This document shows, piece by piece, positions 25,982 through 34,344 of a stretch of DNA of 64,000 nt. Source of the DNA: Ralstonia insidiosa (lineage in GTDB: Bacteria > Pseudomonadota > Gammaproteobacteria > Burkholderiales > Burkholderiaceae). Under the pieces are notes generated by a model. The model searched no databases. It was not told the DNA's origin and worked only from the letters and a program-made list of their open reading frames with translations. The position numbers and the translations under genes are program-made. The stretch is taken from contig NZ_VZPV01000001.1 of the NCBI RefSeq assembly GCF_008801405.1, positions 3,038,001-3,102,000 of the forward strand, written 5' to 3'. Every line of letters begins with the position of its first letter. Within the stretch, counting starts at the first letter, position 1.

Positions 25982-26851
25982 ATGAAGACATCGATCCGAA
26001 AACTCGTGAGCATCGTGCGCCACGCCGCAAGCGATGCCGTCAGCCCGGCACGGTTCCAACGCAATCTCGATATCGTGGTGCTGGGGCTGATCGTAGCCAG
26101 CGTGCTCGTCGTCATGGCCGACAGCGTGCAGGAGTTGCATGCCCCGTACGGCCGCGCGCTATACGTGGCCGAGTGGGCATTCACGCTGCTGTTCACGGCG
26201 GAATATCTGTTCCGCCTGCTCACCGCGCCCAAGCCCGTCGCCTATGCGCGCAGCTTCTTCGGCATCGTGGATCTGGTGTCGGTGCTGCCAACCTATCTCG
26301 CGTTCTTCTTCCCCAGCTTGCACGCACTGATTGACGTGCGCCTGCTGCGGTTGCTGCGCGTGTTCCGCATTCTCGGGCTGTCGATCTATCAAGAAGAAGG
26401 GCAAGCACTGATGCGCGCCCTCACCCGTGCACGCCGCAAGATCTTCGTCTTCATCGGCGGCATGTTCGTGCTTACGGTCATCCTGGGCACGGTGATCTAT
26501 CTGGTGGAAGGGCCGGAGAACGGCATCACGAGCATCCCGGTGGGTGTGTACTGGGCAGCGGTAACGATGAGCACCACCGGCTACGGCGACCTCACGCCGC
26601 AGACACCGCTGGGCAGGCTGATCACGTCATGCGCGATCCTGCTCGGCTACGGCATCATCGCGTTTCCCACCGGCATCATGGGTGCAGAACTCGTCGCCAC
26701 TGCGCTGGAGCGCCACCGCCCCCAACAGCCGGCCGAACCCTCTACCGGCCACGACGCACCGCAATGCCCCTGCTGCGGCCGCGTGATGCCCGTTGCGGAC
26801 GCCCCCACCGCAGGCGATGCGCAGGACGCTTCTACCCGGCAGTCCGGCTAG
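25982..26851 (+). CDS. Voltage-gated-type potassium/cation channel
   Basis: A 289-residue six-segment channel subunit. S1 starts near residue 25 (LDIVVLGLIVASVLVV); S4 has spaced arginines in DVRLLRLLRVFRILGL; the pore loop carries the K+ filter TTGYGDLTP, followed by the last helix (S6). This is the bacterial Kv-like layout. The cytoplasmic tail (about 250-289) contains CPCCGRVMP, a possible small metal-binding knuckle. The ATG at 25982 is preferred to a GTG at 25961. It stands alone, facing the aldo/keto reductase gene. Confidence 0.87.
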   Translation: MKTSIRKLVSIVRHAASDAVSPARFQRNLDIVVLGLIVASVLVVMADSVQELHAPYGRALYVAEWAFTLLFTAEYLFRLLTAPKPVAYARSFFGIVDLVSVLPTYLAFFFPSLHALIDVRLLRLLRVFRILGLSIYQEEGQALMRALTRARRKIFVFIGGMFVLTVILGTVIYLVEGPENGITSIPVGVYWAAVTMSTTGYGDLTPQTPLGRLITSCAILLGYGIIAFPTGIMGAELVATALERHRPQQPAEPSTGHDAPQCPCCGRVMPVADAPTAGDAQDASTRQSG

Positions 26852-26870
26852 TTACCTCGGAACACGTCTA

Positions 26871-26904
26871 AAGAACAAAAAGGCCAAGCGCGTTGCTTGG
26901 CCTT
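26871..26904 (-). terminator. Terminator for the aldo/keto reductase gene
   Basis: A 10-bp stem, AAGGCCAAGC (26880-26889) with GCTTGGCCTT (26895-26904), is followed on the minus strand by a T-rich run. It is convergent and could also act weakly on the channel transcript. Confidence 0.85.
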
Positions 26905-26929
26905 GTTCATTGCTTTGATGATGCGCGGT

Positions 26930-27736
26930 TCAATCCCACTGCGCGGCAAGACCCTCGGGCGAGACCTCACGTCCATTGCGCTCAAGCGCGGCAATCTGTG
27001 CCATGTCGTCGTCGGTAAGACGCAGCGTCTGCGCAAGCAGGTTGCTGGCGAGGTTCTCGCGCTTGGTCGACGACGGGATCACCGAGTAGCCAAGCTGCAT
27101 CGCCCAGGCGAGCACGACCTGGGCCGGCGTCGCCTGATGCCGCTGCGCGATCGCGCCGATCACCGGATCGCCCAGCACTTTGCCGTAGGCCAGCGTCATG
27201 TACGACGTGACGTGAATACCCTCGCGCCGCAGGAAATCGACGAGCTTGCGATTCTGCAGATACGGACTCAGCTCGATCTGGTTGGTGGCGATGGCGTCTT
27301 TGCCAACGGCGGCGATCGCCTGCTGCGTCAGCGCGATGTTGAAGTTCGAGATACCGATCTGCCGGGTGAGGCCCTTGGCCTTGGCATCCGCCAGCGCGGT
27401 CATGAACACATCGAGCGGCACGCCGTTGTTGGGCGCGGGCCAGTGGATCAGCGTCAGATCGACATAGTCCGTACGCAGCTTGGCGAGGCTGTCTTCCAGG
27501 CTCGGCACGAGCTTGTCCTTCGCGTAGTTGTCGACCCAGATCTTGGTGGTCAGGAACAGGTCTTTACGGCGGACGCCTGAGCCGGCAATCGCTTTGCCCA
27601 CGTCGGCTTCATTGCCGTAGATCTGCGCGGTGTCGATCGCGCGATAGCCGAGTTCAAGGCCATTGCGGACCGAGTCGATGACAACCTGGTCCTTCAGACG
27701 GAACGTGCCGAGACCGAAAGCGGGAATCTTGTTCAT
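26930..27736 (-). CDS. Aldo/keto reductase (2,5-diketo-gluconate reductase-like)
   Basis: A 268-residue NADPH-dependent oxidoreductase of the AKR superfamily. The catalytic tetrad is visible: Asp and Tyr in YRAIDTAQIYGNE, Lys in TTKIWVDN and His in LTLIHWP; the cofactor motif IPSSTKRENLASNL lies near residue 230. It is closest in feel to DkgB-type enzymes that reduce small carbonyls such as methylglyoxal or diketogluconate. It lies 21 bases after the MFS exporter gene on the same strand, and both are probably under the divergent MarR regulator. Confidence 0.9.
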   Translation of the reverse strand: MNKIPAFGLGTFRLKDQVVIDSVRNGLELGYRAIDTAQIYGNEADVGKAIAGSGVRRKDLFLTTKIWVDNYAKDKLVPSLEDSLAKLRTDYVDLTLIHWPAPNNGVPLDVFMTALADAKAKGLTRQIGISNFNIALTQQAIAAVGKDAIATNQIELSPYLQNRKLVDFLRREGIHVTSYMTLAYGKVLGDPVIGAIAQRHQATPAQVVLAWAMQLGYSVIPSSTKRENLASNLLAQTLRLTDDDMAQIAALERNGREVSPEGLAAQWD

Positions 27737-27757
27737 CCTATGCTCCGTAAAATCAAG

Positions 27758-28954
27758 TCAAGGGTTCATGGCCACGCGCGTCCGCCGCTGCGTGACCTGC
27801 AGGCCAACCAATGCCAGACCCGCCGCCGCAATCACCGCACCGACAATCGGCACAGCCGCATAACCAAAGCCTGCCGAGATGGCGGCACCGCCCGCTGCCG
27901 CACCCAGCGCATTGCCGAGGTTGAACGCGCCCACGTTGACAGACGATGCCAAGCCTGGCGCTTCGGCCGCTGCGCGCATCACGCGCATCTGCAGCGGGGG
28001 CACGACGGCAAAGGTGGCGACACCCCACACCAGCAGCGCTGCGGCCGCACCAAGGTGCGTTTTGGCCAGCATGGGGAAGGCAAGCATCGTCACGATCAAC
28101 AGCACCAGGAAGCCGATCAGGCTGCCATCAAGCGAGCGATCGGCCAGGCGGCCACCCGCGATGTTGCCGATCGAAAAGCCGATGCCGATCAGCACCAGCA
28201 TTGCCGTCACGAACGCGGGTGAGGCACCGGTCAGTTGCGCAAGCGTCGGGGCGACGTACGTGTAGAGCGTGAACATGGCACCGGCGCCGAGCACCGTGGT
28301 GGCGAGCGCACCCAGCACGACAGGCCGCGTGAGCACCGCGAGTTCAGCACGCAGGTTGGGCATCGTGCCGGCCTCACCCTTCGGCAAGGCTGCGAACAGG
28401 CCCGCGATGGCGATCAAGCCCAAGCTGGCCGTGGCAGCAAACGACATACGCCAGCCGATCATCTGGCCGAGCCACGTTGCAGCCGGCACCCCGCCCACGT
28501 TGGCGATTGTCAGGCCCATGAACATGGTCGCCACCGCACTCGCCTGCTTCTCACGCGGCACCAGGCTTGCCGCCACCACGGAACCCAGCCCGAAGAACGC
28601 GCCGTGATTGAGGCTGGTGACGAGCCGCGCGAGCAGCAACGTCGTGTAGTCCGGCGCGACGGCCGACAGCAGGTTGCCGATCGTGAAGATGCTCATCAGC
28701 GCGATCAGCGCCTTGCGGCGCGGCCAGCGCGCCAGCAGCAGCGTCATGATCGGCGCGCCGACCATCACGCCGATGGCATACGCGCTGATCAACATGCCGG
28801 CCTGCGGAATCGACACATGTACGCCGTCGGCAATCACGGGCAGCAAGCCCATCGGCGAAAACTCGGTGGTGCCGATGCCGAAGGCACCGGCGGCGAGCGC
28901 AAGCAGCGGCAGTGTTGCACTGCTGCGCTCGGTGGAGGGGGTGGTTGGGTTCAT
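27758..28954 (-). CDS. MFS efflux transporter (DHA1/AraJ-like)
   Basis: A 398-residue major facilitator with 12 hydrophobic segments. Its opening ALAAGAFGIGTTEF and the early motif ISAYAIGVMVGAP, then RWPRRKALIALM (motif A) and RLVTSLNHGAFFG (motif B), match the drug:H+ antiporter-1 / AraJ group. The substrate is unknown; sugars, drugs or aromatic compounds are possible. It is divergent from the MarR gene with 241 bases between the two starts, in which a palindrome sits near marR. Confidence 0.9.
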   Translation of the reverse strand: MNPTTPSTERSSATLPLLALAAGAFGIGTTEFSPMGLLPVIADGVHVSIPQAGMLISAYAIGVMVGAPIMTLLLARWPRRKALIALMSIFTIGNLLSAVAPDYTTLLLARLVTSLNHGAFFGLGSVVAASLVPREKQASAVATMFMGLTIANVGGVPAATWLGQMIGWRMSFAATASLGLIAIAGLFAALPKGEAGTMPNLRAELAVLTRPVVLGALATTVLGAGAMFTLYTYVAPTLAQLTGASPAFVTAMLVLIGIGFSIGNIAGGRLADRSLDGSLIGFLVLLIVTMLAFPMLAKTHLGAAAALLVWGVATFAVVPPLQMRVMRAAAEAPGLASSVNVGAFNLGNALGAAAGGAAISAGFGYAAVPIVGAVIAAAGLALVGLQVTQRRTRVAMNP

Positions 28955-29156
28955 GTTGGTGCGCTCCGAAGACCAGCACGCGCACGGCGATAACCCCGGG
29001 GGTGACCGCTTGGCGTCGTGGGAATGACGGGAGTGTGCTGGCTTTGCCTGTACGCATAAACCCGGTCTGACAAGAAAGACTCTTGAATCTCAATCAACAA
29101 TCCAAGGGCATCGTCACGTTGCAATTGGTCTATTCGTCACTTTTCCCATATATGTC

Positions 29157-29168
29157 ATATCGCGATAT
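29157..29168. promoter_or_regulatory. Palindrome upstream of marR, candidate MarR operator
   Basis: ATATCGCGATAT is a perfect 12-bp palindrome centred 33 bases before the marR start, in an AT-rich stretch within otherwise GC-rich DNA. MarR proteins bind short palindromes overlapping their own promoters, so autoregulation is the likely role. Confidence 0.55.
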
Positions 29169-29195
29169 ATTCCGCCCGAAACGTATCGCCACACT

Positions 29196-29648
29196 ATGTC
29201 GCCCGCCACCCCACGCCCCCTGTCCAAGCAGGATTTCGAGACGCTGTCCGATTTCCGCTATCACCTGCGCCGCTTCCTGCGGGCGTCCGAAGACCTGATC
29301 CAGTCCGAGGGGATCACGCCGCTGCAATACCAGCTGCTGCTGCACATCAAGGGCTATGCGGGGCGCGAATGGGCGACCGTGGGTGAGTTGGCTGAGCGCT
29401 TGCAGGCCTCGCCGCACGGCACGGTGGCACTGGTCACCCGCTGCGAAGAAGCAGGCCTAGTCGAACGCCGCCCGAGCGACACCGACGCCCGCCAAGTGGA
29501 AGTCCACCTCAGCAAGAAGGGCGACCGCCTGGTCGCGCTGCTGGCCACACTGCACCAGAGTGAACTGTCCGCCTTCAGCCGCGCCTTCAAGATTCCCCAC
29601 CTTGAACAACCCGTTGAGCACCCCGTCGACCCCTCCGCCGAGCAGTAG
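29196..29648 (+). CDS. MarR-family transcriptional regulator
   Basis: A 150-residue winged-helix regulator. Helices contain FRYHLRRFLRASED and ITPLQYQLLLHI; the recognition region is TVGELAERLQASPHGTVALV, followed by the wing LVERRPSDTDARQVEVHLS. It is divergent from the MFS exporter and aldo/keto reductase and five bases before the ClC remnant. MarR proteins are usually repressors released by small phenolic or oxidising ligands; the ligand here is unknown. Confidence 0.9.
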   Translation: MSPATPRPLSKQDFETLSDFRYHLRRFLRASEDLIQSEGITPLQYQLLLHIKGYAGREWATVGELAERLQASPHGTVALVTRCEEAGLVERRPSDTDARQVEVHLSKKGDRLVALLATLHQSELSAFSRAFKIPHLEQPVEHPVDPSAEQ

Positions 29649-29652
29649 CGTC

Positions 29653-30236
29653 ATGCAGACCGTCGCCCATCAGCACGCGCATCGGCGTAATTTCGCGACC
29701 GACACGACGCTCTTTCGCACCACCACGCTGGCGGCGGTGGCGCTGCTCAACCTGATCCGCTTATTCACCAACCTGTTCTTCTTCCAGACGCTGTCCTTGG
29801 CGGAGCATTCGCCTTCGGCCAACACGCTGGGGCTGTGGGCGATCGTGGTGCCGGTCATTGGCGGGCTGATCGTCGGGCTGATGGCGCGCTGGTCGGCTCG
29901 CTCGACCGCGACACCCTGCTGGCAGGCCAGAAACATGGCGCCGCCATGATTGCCGGGCTGTTTGGCGCCAATGCGCCCGTGATGGCCCTGCCGGATGAAA
30001 CCTGGCGCATTGTCGCCACACGCCTGGCCGTGCATGGACTGGAGCGCTTGCCCGTGGTGGCCGATTCGCAATCGCGCAAGCTGGTGGGAATCGTGTCGCG
30101 CAGCGATCTGGTCAAGCCGTCGCTGGCGTTCTTTGAGGAAGCGCAGCGCCGCGAGCGCTTCCGCCGCGGCCCGCTGTCTGGCGCGCGCACGCTGCTAGCG
30201 CTGAGGCGCCGGCGCGCTGGCCGGGCAGCGCGTTAA
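29653..30236 (+). pseudogene. Remnant of a ClC-type chloride channel gene with CBS domain
   Basis: The frame from 29653 encodes about 78 residues of a ClC N terminus (NLIRLFTNLFFFQTLSLAEHSP, VPVIGGLIVGLMAR) and then runs out of homology, stopping near 29949. A second frame, legible from about 29876 to 30236, encodes the C-terminal CBS-domain part (LVGSLDRDTLLAGQKHGA, LGIVSRSDLVKP-like VGIVSRSDLVKP). The whole ion-conducting core, including the GSGIP, GKEGP and GxFxP filter motifs, is missing. The join falls around 29878-29892 with a frame change. Together this indicates a deletion of roughly 1.1 kb or more and a dead gene. It begins five bases after marR. Confidence 0.75.
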
Positions 30237-30240
30237 GTCG

Positions 30241-31920
30241 TCACCCCGCAACGTGCCGGTTGCGCCCGCTCTCTTTGGCGCGGTACAGCGCCAGATCGGC
30301 ACGTTTGAGCATCTCCGATGCCGTGTCGCCCGCGCGATAGCCTGTCATGCCCATGCTGACGGTCATGGTCAGGCCGGTGGGGAAGTTCTCGTCAGGCTCG
30401 GCCACGGCGGCGCGCAGGCGCTCGGCCACCTCGGTGGCCTCCTCCAGCGTGGTGCGGCCCATCACAACGGCAAACTCCTCGCCGCCCAGGCGGCCGACAA
30501 GATCGCTGCTGCGCAGCGCACCCGTGGCCAGCGAGGCAAAGCGCTGTAGCGCCATGTCGCCCACTGCGTGACCCCACGTGTCGTTGATGCGCTTGAAATG
30601 GTCCAGATCGGCCAGCACCAGCACGAGCGGTTCGCCACGATTGTGGGCCCGCGTGAGCACCGTATCGAACAGCGCCAGGAAACGACGCCGCGTCAGCACA
30701 CCGGTCAGGTGGTCAAAGTGTGCCTCGTTGGCGAGTGCGCTGTTGGTGCGCTGCAGCCGCTGGTTCAGGTGACGCGTCAGGCGGTGATGCTGCCGCTCAC
30801 GCACCAATGACCACACCACCAGCACAAAGCTCAGCAACACGCTCACGAACAGCAAGAAGCCGATCGCACGATTGCGGTCGTGGTTGGCCACCTGCTGAGA
30901 CCACGCCGGCAGCGGCTCGGCCACCATGATCGTAAGGTCAGCGCTCGCGTTGCGCGACACGGTCAGCGAGGGTGTCGCCACGCCATCACGCCAGGTCAGC
31001 GCGTTGCGCACCTCCGCCGGCACCCAGTTGGGCACGTCAGGGCGTGCCAGCGCCGTTGGCCCGGTTGGGTGATACGGCCACGCATCAAAATCGACACGCT
31101 GATACGCGTTGTAGCGCTCGCTTGCGCTCATGTGCTGCAGGCGTGAGTCCGGCAGGATCTTGCCCACCAGCGACGCATCGGTCGACAGGATGATGAGCCC
31201 ATTCGGGTCGGTCAGCAGCGACGTGGGGTGCGACACCCAGTGCTGCAAGCCCGTGAGACTCACCTTGGTGGCCATCGCCGCCACCAGATAGCCCGCGTCG
31301 TTGTACACCGGCGCTGCGAAGAACAAGCCCGGCACGGCAGTCACCATGCCCACGGTGAACTCCTCGCCCAACCCGCCCTGCAGCGCCTCTTTCATATACG
31401 GCTGCATGGCCGACTGCACACCAAGAAACGATTCCGCATGGCTCGCGTTGTTGGCCAGCACCACGTAGCCGCGCTGGTTGACAACCCACACGTAGTCCAG
31501 CCCAAGATTGCCCGCAGCGGCGCCCAGGAACGCACTGGTGTCGACAACCTCCGGATGCGACAGCGCTTCCTTCGCGCGCGAGCCCTGGTCCATCAGGTTC
31601 CAGCGCCGCGTGTCGACACGGTCCACGGCACGGGGGATGGCCTCGATCTGCGCGAGCGTCTGCGGAATGGCGCGCAGCAGCGCCACATCAGCGGTGATCT
31701 GGTTCGACATGCCCTCGGCCACCTGCGCAGCCAACTGGCGGCGCGCATCCACCATCTGCTGCACATCGCGCGCGCCCATCGCATCGGCCACCATGTTGGC
31801 GGCAACCCAGCACAGCACCACGCCCACGGCCAAGCCCGCCAGCAAGAGTGCAACGCGCGCAATGCGGCGGCGCTCGGACGAGGTCGACGCGGGGGTTGGC
31901 GAAGGCGTGGGCGCAGCCAT
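30241..31920 (-). CDS. Diguanylate cyclase with Cache-type sensor
   Basis: A 559-residue membrane protein. A first membrane helix at about 22-45, a periplasmic double-Cache-like sensor at about 50-340, a second helix at about 348-370 and a C-terminal GGDEF domain from about 395. The catalytic motif GGEEF is at residues 479-483, and an RSSD inhibitory I-site lies five residues before it, so it should make c-di-GMP with product inhibition. The ligand of the sensor is unknown. It abuts the ClC remnant end to end and is followed on its upstream side by the SDR gene, one base apart. Confidence 0.9.
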   Translation of the reverse strand: MAAPTPSPTPASTSSERRRIARVALLLAGLAVGVVLCWVAANMVADAMGARDVQQMVDARRQLAAQVAEGMSNQITADVALLRAIPQTLAQIEAIPRAVDRVDTRRWNLMDQGSRAKEALSHPEVVDTSAFLGAAAGNLGLDYVWVVNQRGYVVLANNASHAESFLGVQSAMQPYMKEALQGGLGEEFTVGMVTAVPGLFFAAPVYNDAGYLVAAMATKVSLTGLQHWVSHPTSLLTDPNGLIILSTDASLVGKILPDSRLQHMSASERYNAYQRVDFDAWPYHPTGPTALARPDVPNWVPAEVRNALTWRDGVATPSLTVSRNASADLTIMVAEPLPAWSQQVANHDRNRAIGFLLFVSVLLSFVLVVWSLVRERQHHRLTRHLNQRLQRTNSALANEAHFDHLTGVLTRRRFLALFDTVLTRAHNRGEPLVLVLADLDHFKRINDTWGHAVGDMALQRFASLATGALRSSDLVGRLGGEEFAVVMGRTTLEEATEVAERLRAAVAEPDENFPTGLTMTVSMGMTGYRAGDTASEMLKRADLALYRAKESGRNRHVAG

Positions 31921-31921
31921 G

Positions 31922-32932
31922 TCAGGCCTCGGCTTGCAAGAAGTCGGCCACGGTCGGATAGCGTAGCGTCACACGCAGCTCGTGCATCAGCCGTGCATTG
32001 CGCAGTCGGCGCGATTCGCTCATGAAGGACAGCAGCGACGGCTCGATCTGCGCAACGGCTTCAGCGCGGGAGATGCGCGGCGGCCGCGGCAAGCCCCGCG
32101 CGTCGGCCACGGCATCGAAGTAATCGCCCATGCGCAACTCGGAGGCATCGCTGGCGTGCACGATGCGCTGTGCGCGGCCACGCACCAGTGCAGCAATCAG
32201 CGCGCGCGCCAAGTCATCTGCGTGAATGTGGTTGGTGTAGACGTCGTCTTCTGCGCGCAAGGCAGGCGTGCCGCGCTGCAGACGCGCCACCGGCAGGCGG
32301 TCAGCGGCATAAATGCCGGGAATGCGCAGAATCGACGTGCGCCAGCCGCCGCCCACACCAAACCAGCGCACCCTGCGTTCCGCCGCCACGCGGCGCTGAG
32401 CACGCGCAGTGGTCGGTTTGACCGGGCGGGATTCGTCCACCCATGCGCCGGCCGCATCCCCATAAACGCCGCTGGTGCTCGCATACACGAACGCACGCGC
32501 TTGGAGGCGGGTTTTCAAGCGGCCCGTCAAGCCACCAGACCGACGCGCCCGGTCGGGTAAAATGCGTTGTTTTGTGCCTCGGGGCAGTTGACCCGGACGG
32601 GCCAGCGCATGCACCAGTGCGGCGGTACGCGGGTCGTCATCGCCAGCGGATGGCGGCGGCGCCAAGTGCAGCACGCGTGGGCTCAAGGCCCGCAAGCGGC
32701 GCAGTGATGCGGCATCGTCCAGGTTGGCCAGAACTGGCACGGCGCCAGCTTCGCGCAGCGATGCGCTACCTTCCGGGCGCGAGGTGACGGCAAAGACGCG
32801 AAAACGCGTGCGCAATAGCGTCAGGCAACGCTGGCCGACATCACCGCAGCCGACGATCAGCACGCGTGGACGCCCCAGGCGGGACATGGCGCGTTGGGTA
32901 AATTCAGGTGGCCGGGCGCTTGCCGGGGTCAT
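31922..32932 (-). CDS. NAD-dependent epimerase/dehydratase (SDR) family protein
   Basis: A 336-residue extended SDR with the Rossmann motif VLIVGCGDVGQRC near residue 25, the active-site-like YASTSGVYGD region near 150, and NHIHADDLARAL further on. Between about residues 113 and 145 there is an Arg-rich stretch (LPRGTKQRIL, RARRSGGL) that looks like an insertion relative to related proteins as I remember them. Starts at 32932 and 32887 (MSRLGRPRVL) are possible; neither has a strong ribosome site. It is divergent from the ferredoxin-type reductase and one base before the diguanylate cyclase gene. Its substrate is unknown. Confidence 0.78.
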   Translation of the reverse strand: MTPASARPPEFTQRAMSRLGRPRVLIVGCGDVGQRCLTLLRTRFRVFAVTSRPEGSASLREAGAVPVLANLDDAASLRRLRALSPRVLHLAPPPSAGDDDPRTAALVHALARPGQLPRGTKQRILPDRARRSGGLTGRLKTRLQARAFVYASTSGVYGDAAGAWVDESRPVKPTTARAQRRVAAERRVRWFGVGGGWRTSILRIPGIYAADRLPVARLQRGTPALRAEDDVYTNHIHADDLARALIAALVRGRAQRIVHASDASELRMGDYFDAVADARGLPRPPRISRAEAVAQIEPSLLSFMSESRRLRNARLMHELRVTLRYPTVADFLQAEA

Positions 32933-33016
32933 GATTGGACGTGCCGCAGGATGCGCCACTGAAGGTGCCGCACCTTGGCGGCCAGACACTCTTTTCAACA
33001 TATTCGGAATTGTAGT

Positions 33017-34066
33017 ATGGCTTATCAGATCAACGTGCTGCCCAGCGGCCGCCAGTTCCAGGCCGAAGACGGCGAGACCATCCTTGCAGCAGCGCTGCGC
33101 CAGGGCATCGGCCTGCCGTACGGCTGCAAGAACGGCGCATGCGGCTCGTGCAAGGGCCACGTACGCGAAGGCTCCATCGTGCAGGGCAACCACTCGCCCA
33201 ACGCGCTGTCCGCCCAGGAAGCCACGGAAGGCCGCGCGCTGTTCTGCTGCGCCACGCCTGCGACTGACGTCACCATTGAAGTGCGCGAAGTGCAAGGCGC
33301 CGGCGATGTGCCCATCAAGAAGATCCCGTGCCGCGTCGCGTCGCTGGAAAAGGCCGCGCCGGACGTCACCATCGTCAAACTGCAACTGCCTGCCACCGAG
33401 CGTATGCAATTCCTGGCCGGGCAGTACGTGGAATTCATCCTGCGCGACGGCAAGCGCCGCAGCTATTCGATCGCCAACCCGCCGCACGAAGAAGGCCCGA
33501 TCGAGCTGCACATCCGCCACATGCCGGGCGGCGCGTTCACCGATTACGTGTTCGGTGCCAAGGAAGGCGCACCGGCCATGAAGGAGCGCGACATCCTGCG
33601 CTTTGAAGGCCCGCTGGGTAGCTTCTTCCTGCGTGAAGAATCGGACAAGCCGATCATCCTGCTGGCCTCGGGCACGGGTTTCGCGCCCATCAAGGCCATC
33701 GTTGAGCACGCCCAGTTCATCGGCAGCCAGCGCCCGATGACGCTGTACTGGGGCGGCCGCCGCCCGCAAGACCTGTACATGCATGCCAAGGCCGAGGAAT
33801 GGGCGCGCACGATCCCGGGCTTCACGTACGTGCCGGTGGTCTCCAACGCCCTGCCCGAAGACGCCTGGACCGGCCGCACCGGCTTCGTCCACCAGGCCGT
33901 GATGGCCGACCACCCGGATCTGTCCAACCACGAGGTCTACGCCTGCGGTGCGCCGGTTGTGATCAACTCGGCCCGCGCGGACTTTGCCGCCCAGTGCCAG
34001 ATGCACCCGGATGCGTTCTTTGCGGACTCGTTCACCTCGGAGGCGGACCTGCACCCGGCTGGCTGA
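33017..34066 (+). CDS. Ferredoxin-NAD(P)H reductase, CDP-6-deoxy-delta-3,4-glucoseen reductase-like
   Basis: A 349-residue electron-transfer flavoprotein. The N-terminal plant-type [2Fe-2S] domain (1-95) has GLPYGCKNGACGSCKGHV with a fourth Cys in LFCCAT; the FAD domain has RRSYSIANPP; the NAD domain has LLASGTGFAPIKA. This order is typical of the AscD/RfbI-like reductases and of phenol or toluene hydroxylase reductases. In beta-proteobacteria such a gene commonly stands alone and its partner is unknown. The start at 33017 gives the family N terminus (MAYQINVLPSG). Confidence 0.87.
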   Translation: MAYQINVLPSGRQFQAEDGETILAAALRQGIGLPYGCKNGACGSCKGHVREGSIVQGNHSPNALSAQEATEGRALFCCATPATDVTIEVREVQGAGDVPIKKIPCRVASLEKAAPDVTIVKLQLPATERMQFLAGQYVEFILRDGKRRSYSIANPPHEEGPIELHIRHMPGGAFTDYVFGAKEGAPAMKERDILRFEGPLGSFFLREESDKPIILLASGTGFAPIKAIVEHAQFIGSQRPMTLYWGGRRPQDLYMHAKAEEWARTIPGFTYVPVVSNALPEDAWTGRTGFVHQAVMADHPDLSNHEVYACGAPVVINSARADFAAQCQMHPDAFFADSFTSEADLHPAG

Positions 34067-34107
34067 GCTAACCGTTGCACAAATCCAAACCGGGTCGAAA
34101 TTTCGTT

Positions 34108-34136
34108 TTGACTTGACTTGGCATCCGTCTTATTCT
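34108..34136 (+). promoter_or_regulatory. Sigma-70-like promoter upstream of the argD-like gene
   Basis: TTGACT (34108-34113) and TATTCT (34131-34136) are spaced by 17 bases. The predicted transcription start is near 34143, so the RNA would begin at or next to the ATG of a 23-codon ORF. Confidence 0.5.
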
Positions 34137-34144
34137 TGCGCCTT

Positions 34145-34216
34145 ATGAACCAAGCCCTGCACCTCCGACGCCGCCGTACGTTGCTCCCTCCGGGAAGCCG
34201 CGCGGCTGTCTGCTGA
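34145..34216 (+). CDS. Possible 23-residue leader peptide with four consecutive Arg codons
   Basis: A short open frame from ATG 34145 to TGA 34216. Residues 8-11 are RRRR (codons CGA CGC CGC CGT) in a peptide with a further Arg later. It lies just after a predicted promoter and before a strong intrinsic terminator, upstream of an acetylornithine aminotransferase-like gene. This layout resembles an amino-acid attenuator. There is no ribosome site, because the RNA would start at the ATG; leaderless translation would be required. In GC-rich DNA Arg runs also arise by chance. Confidence 0.3.
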   Translation: MNQALHLRRRRTLLPPGSRAAVC

Positions 34217-34249
34217 TTGCATATCGGGTTCACAGGATTCGACGATCAC

Positions 34250-34287
34250 AAGGCCACGGGGCAACCCCCGTGGCCTTTGTCTTTTTC
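34250..34287 (+). terminator. Strong intrinsic terminator before the argD-like gene
   Basis: A perfect 12-bp stem, AAGGCCACGGGG (34250-34261) with CCCCGTGGCCTT (34266-34277), has a CAAC loop and is followed by a T-rich run. It is 184 bases beyond the reductase stop and 58 bases before the aminotransferase start. Confidence 0.9.
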
Positions 34288-34344
34288 CAACCAGCGCTTT
34301 TCTAGTTTTTCATCTTCCTGCCGCCTTTTTCTGGAGCTTCTGCC

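Noticed and set aside
32933..34054. Minus-strand frame continuing the SDR gene upstream to give 710 codons
   Set aside because: The extension is antisense to the [2Fe-2S] reductase and is low-complexity; it is not a fusion protein.
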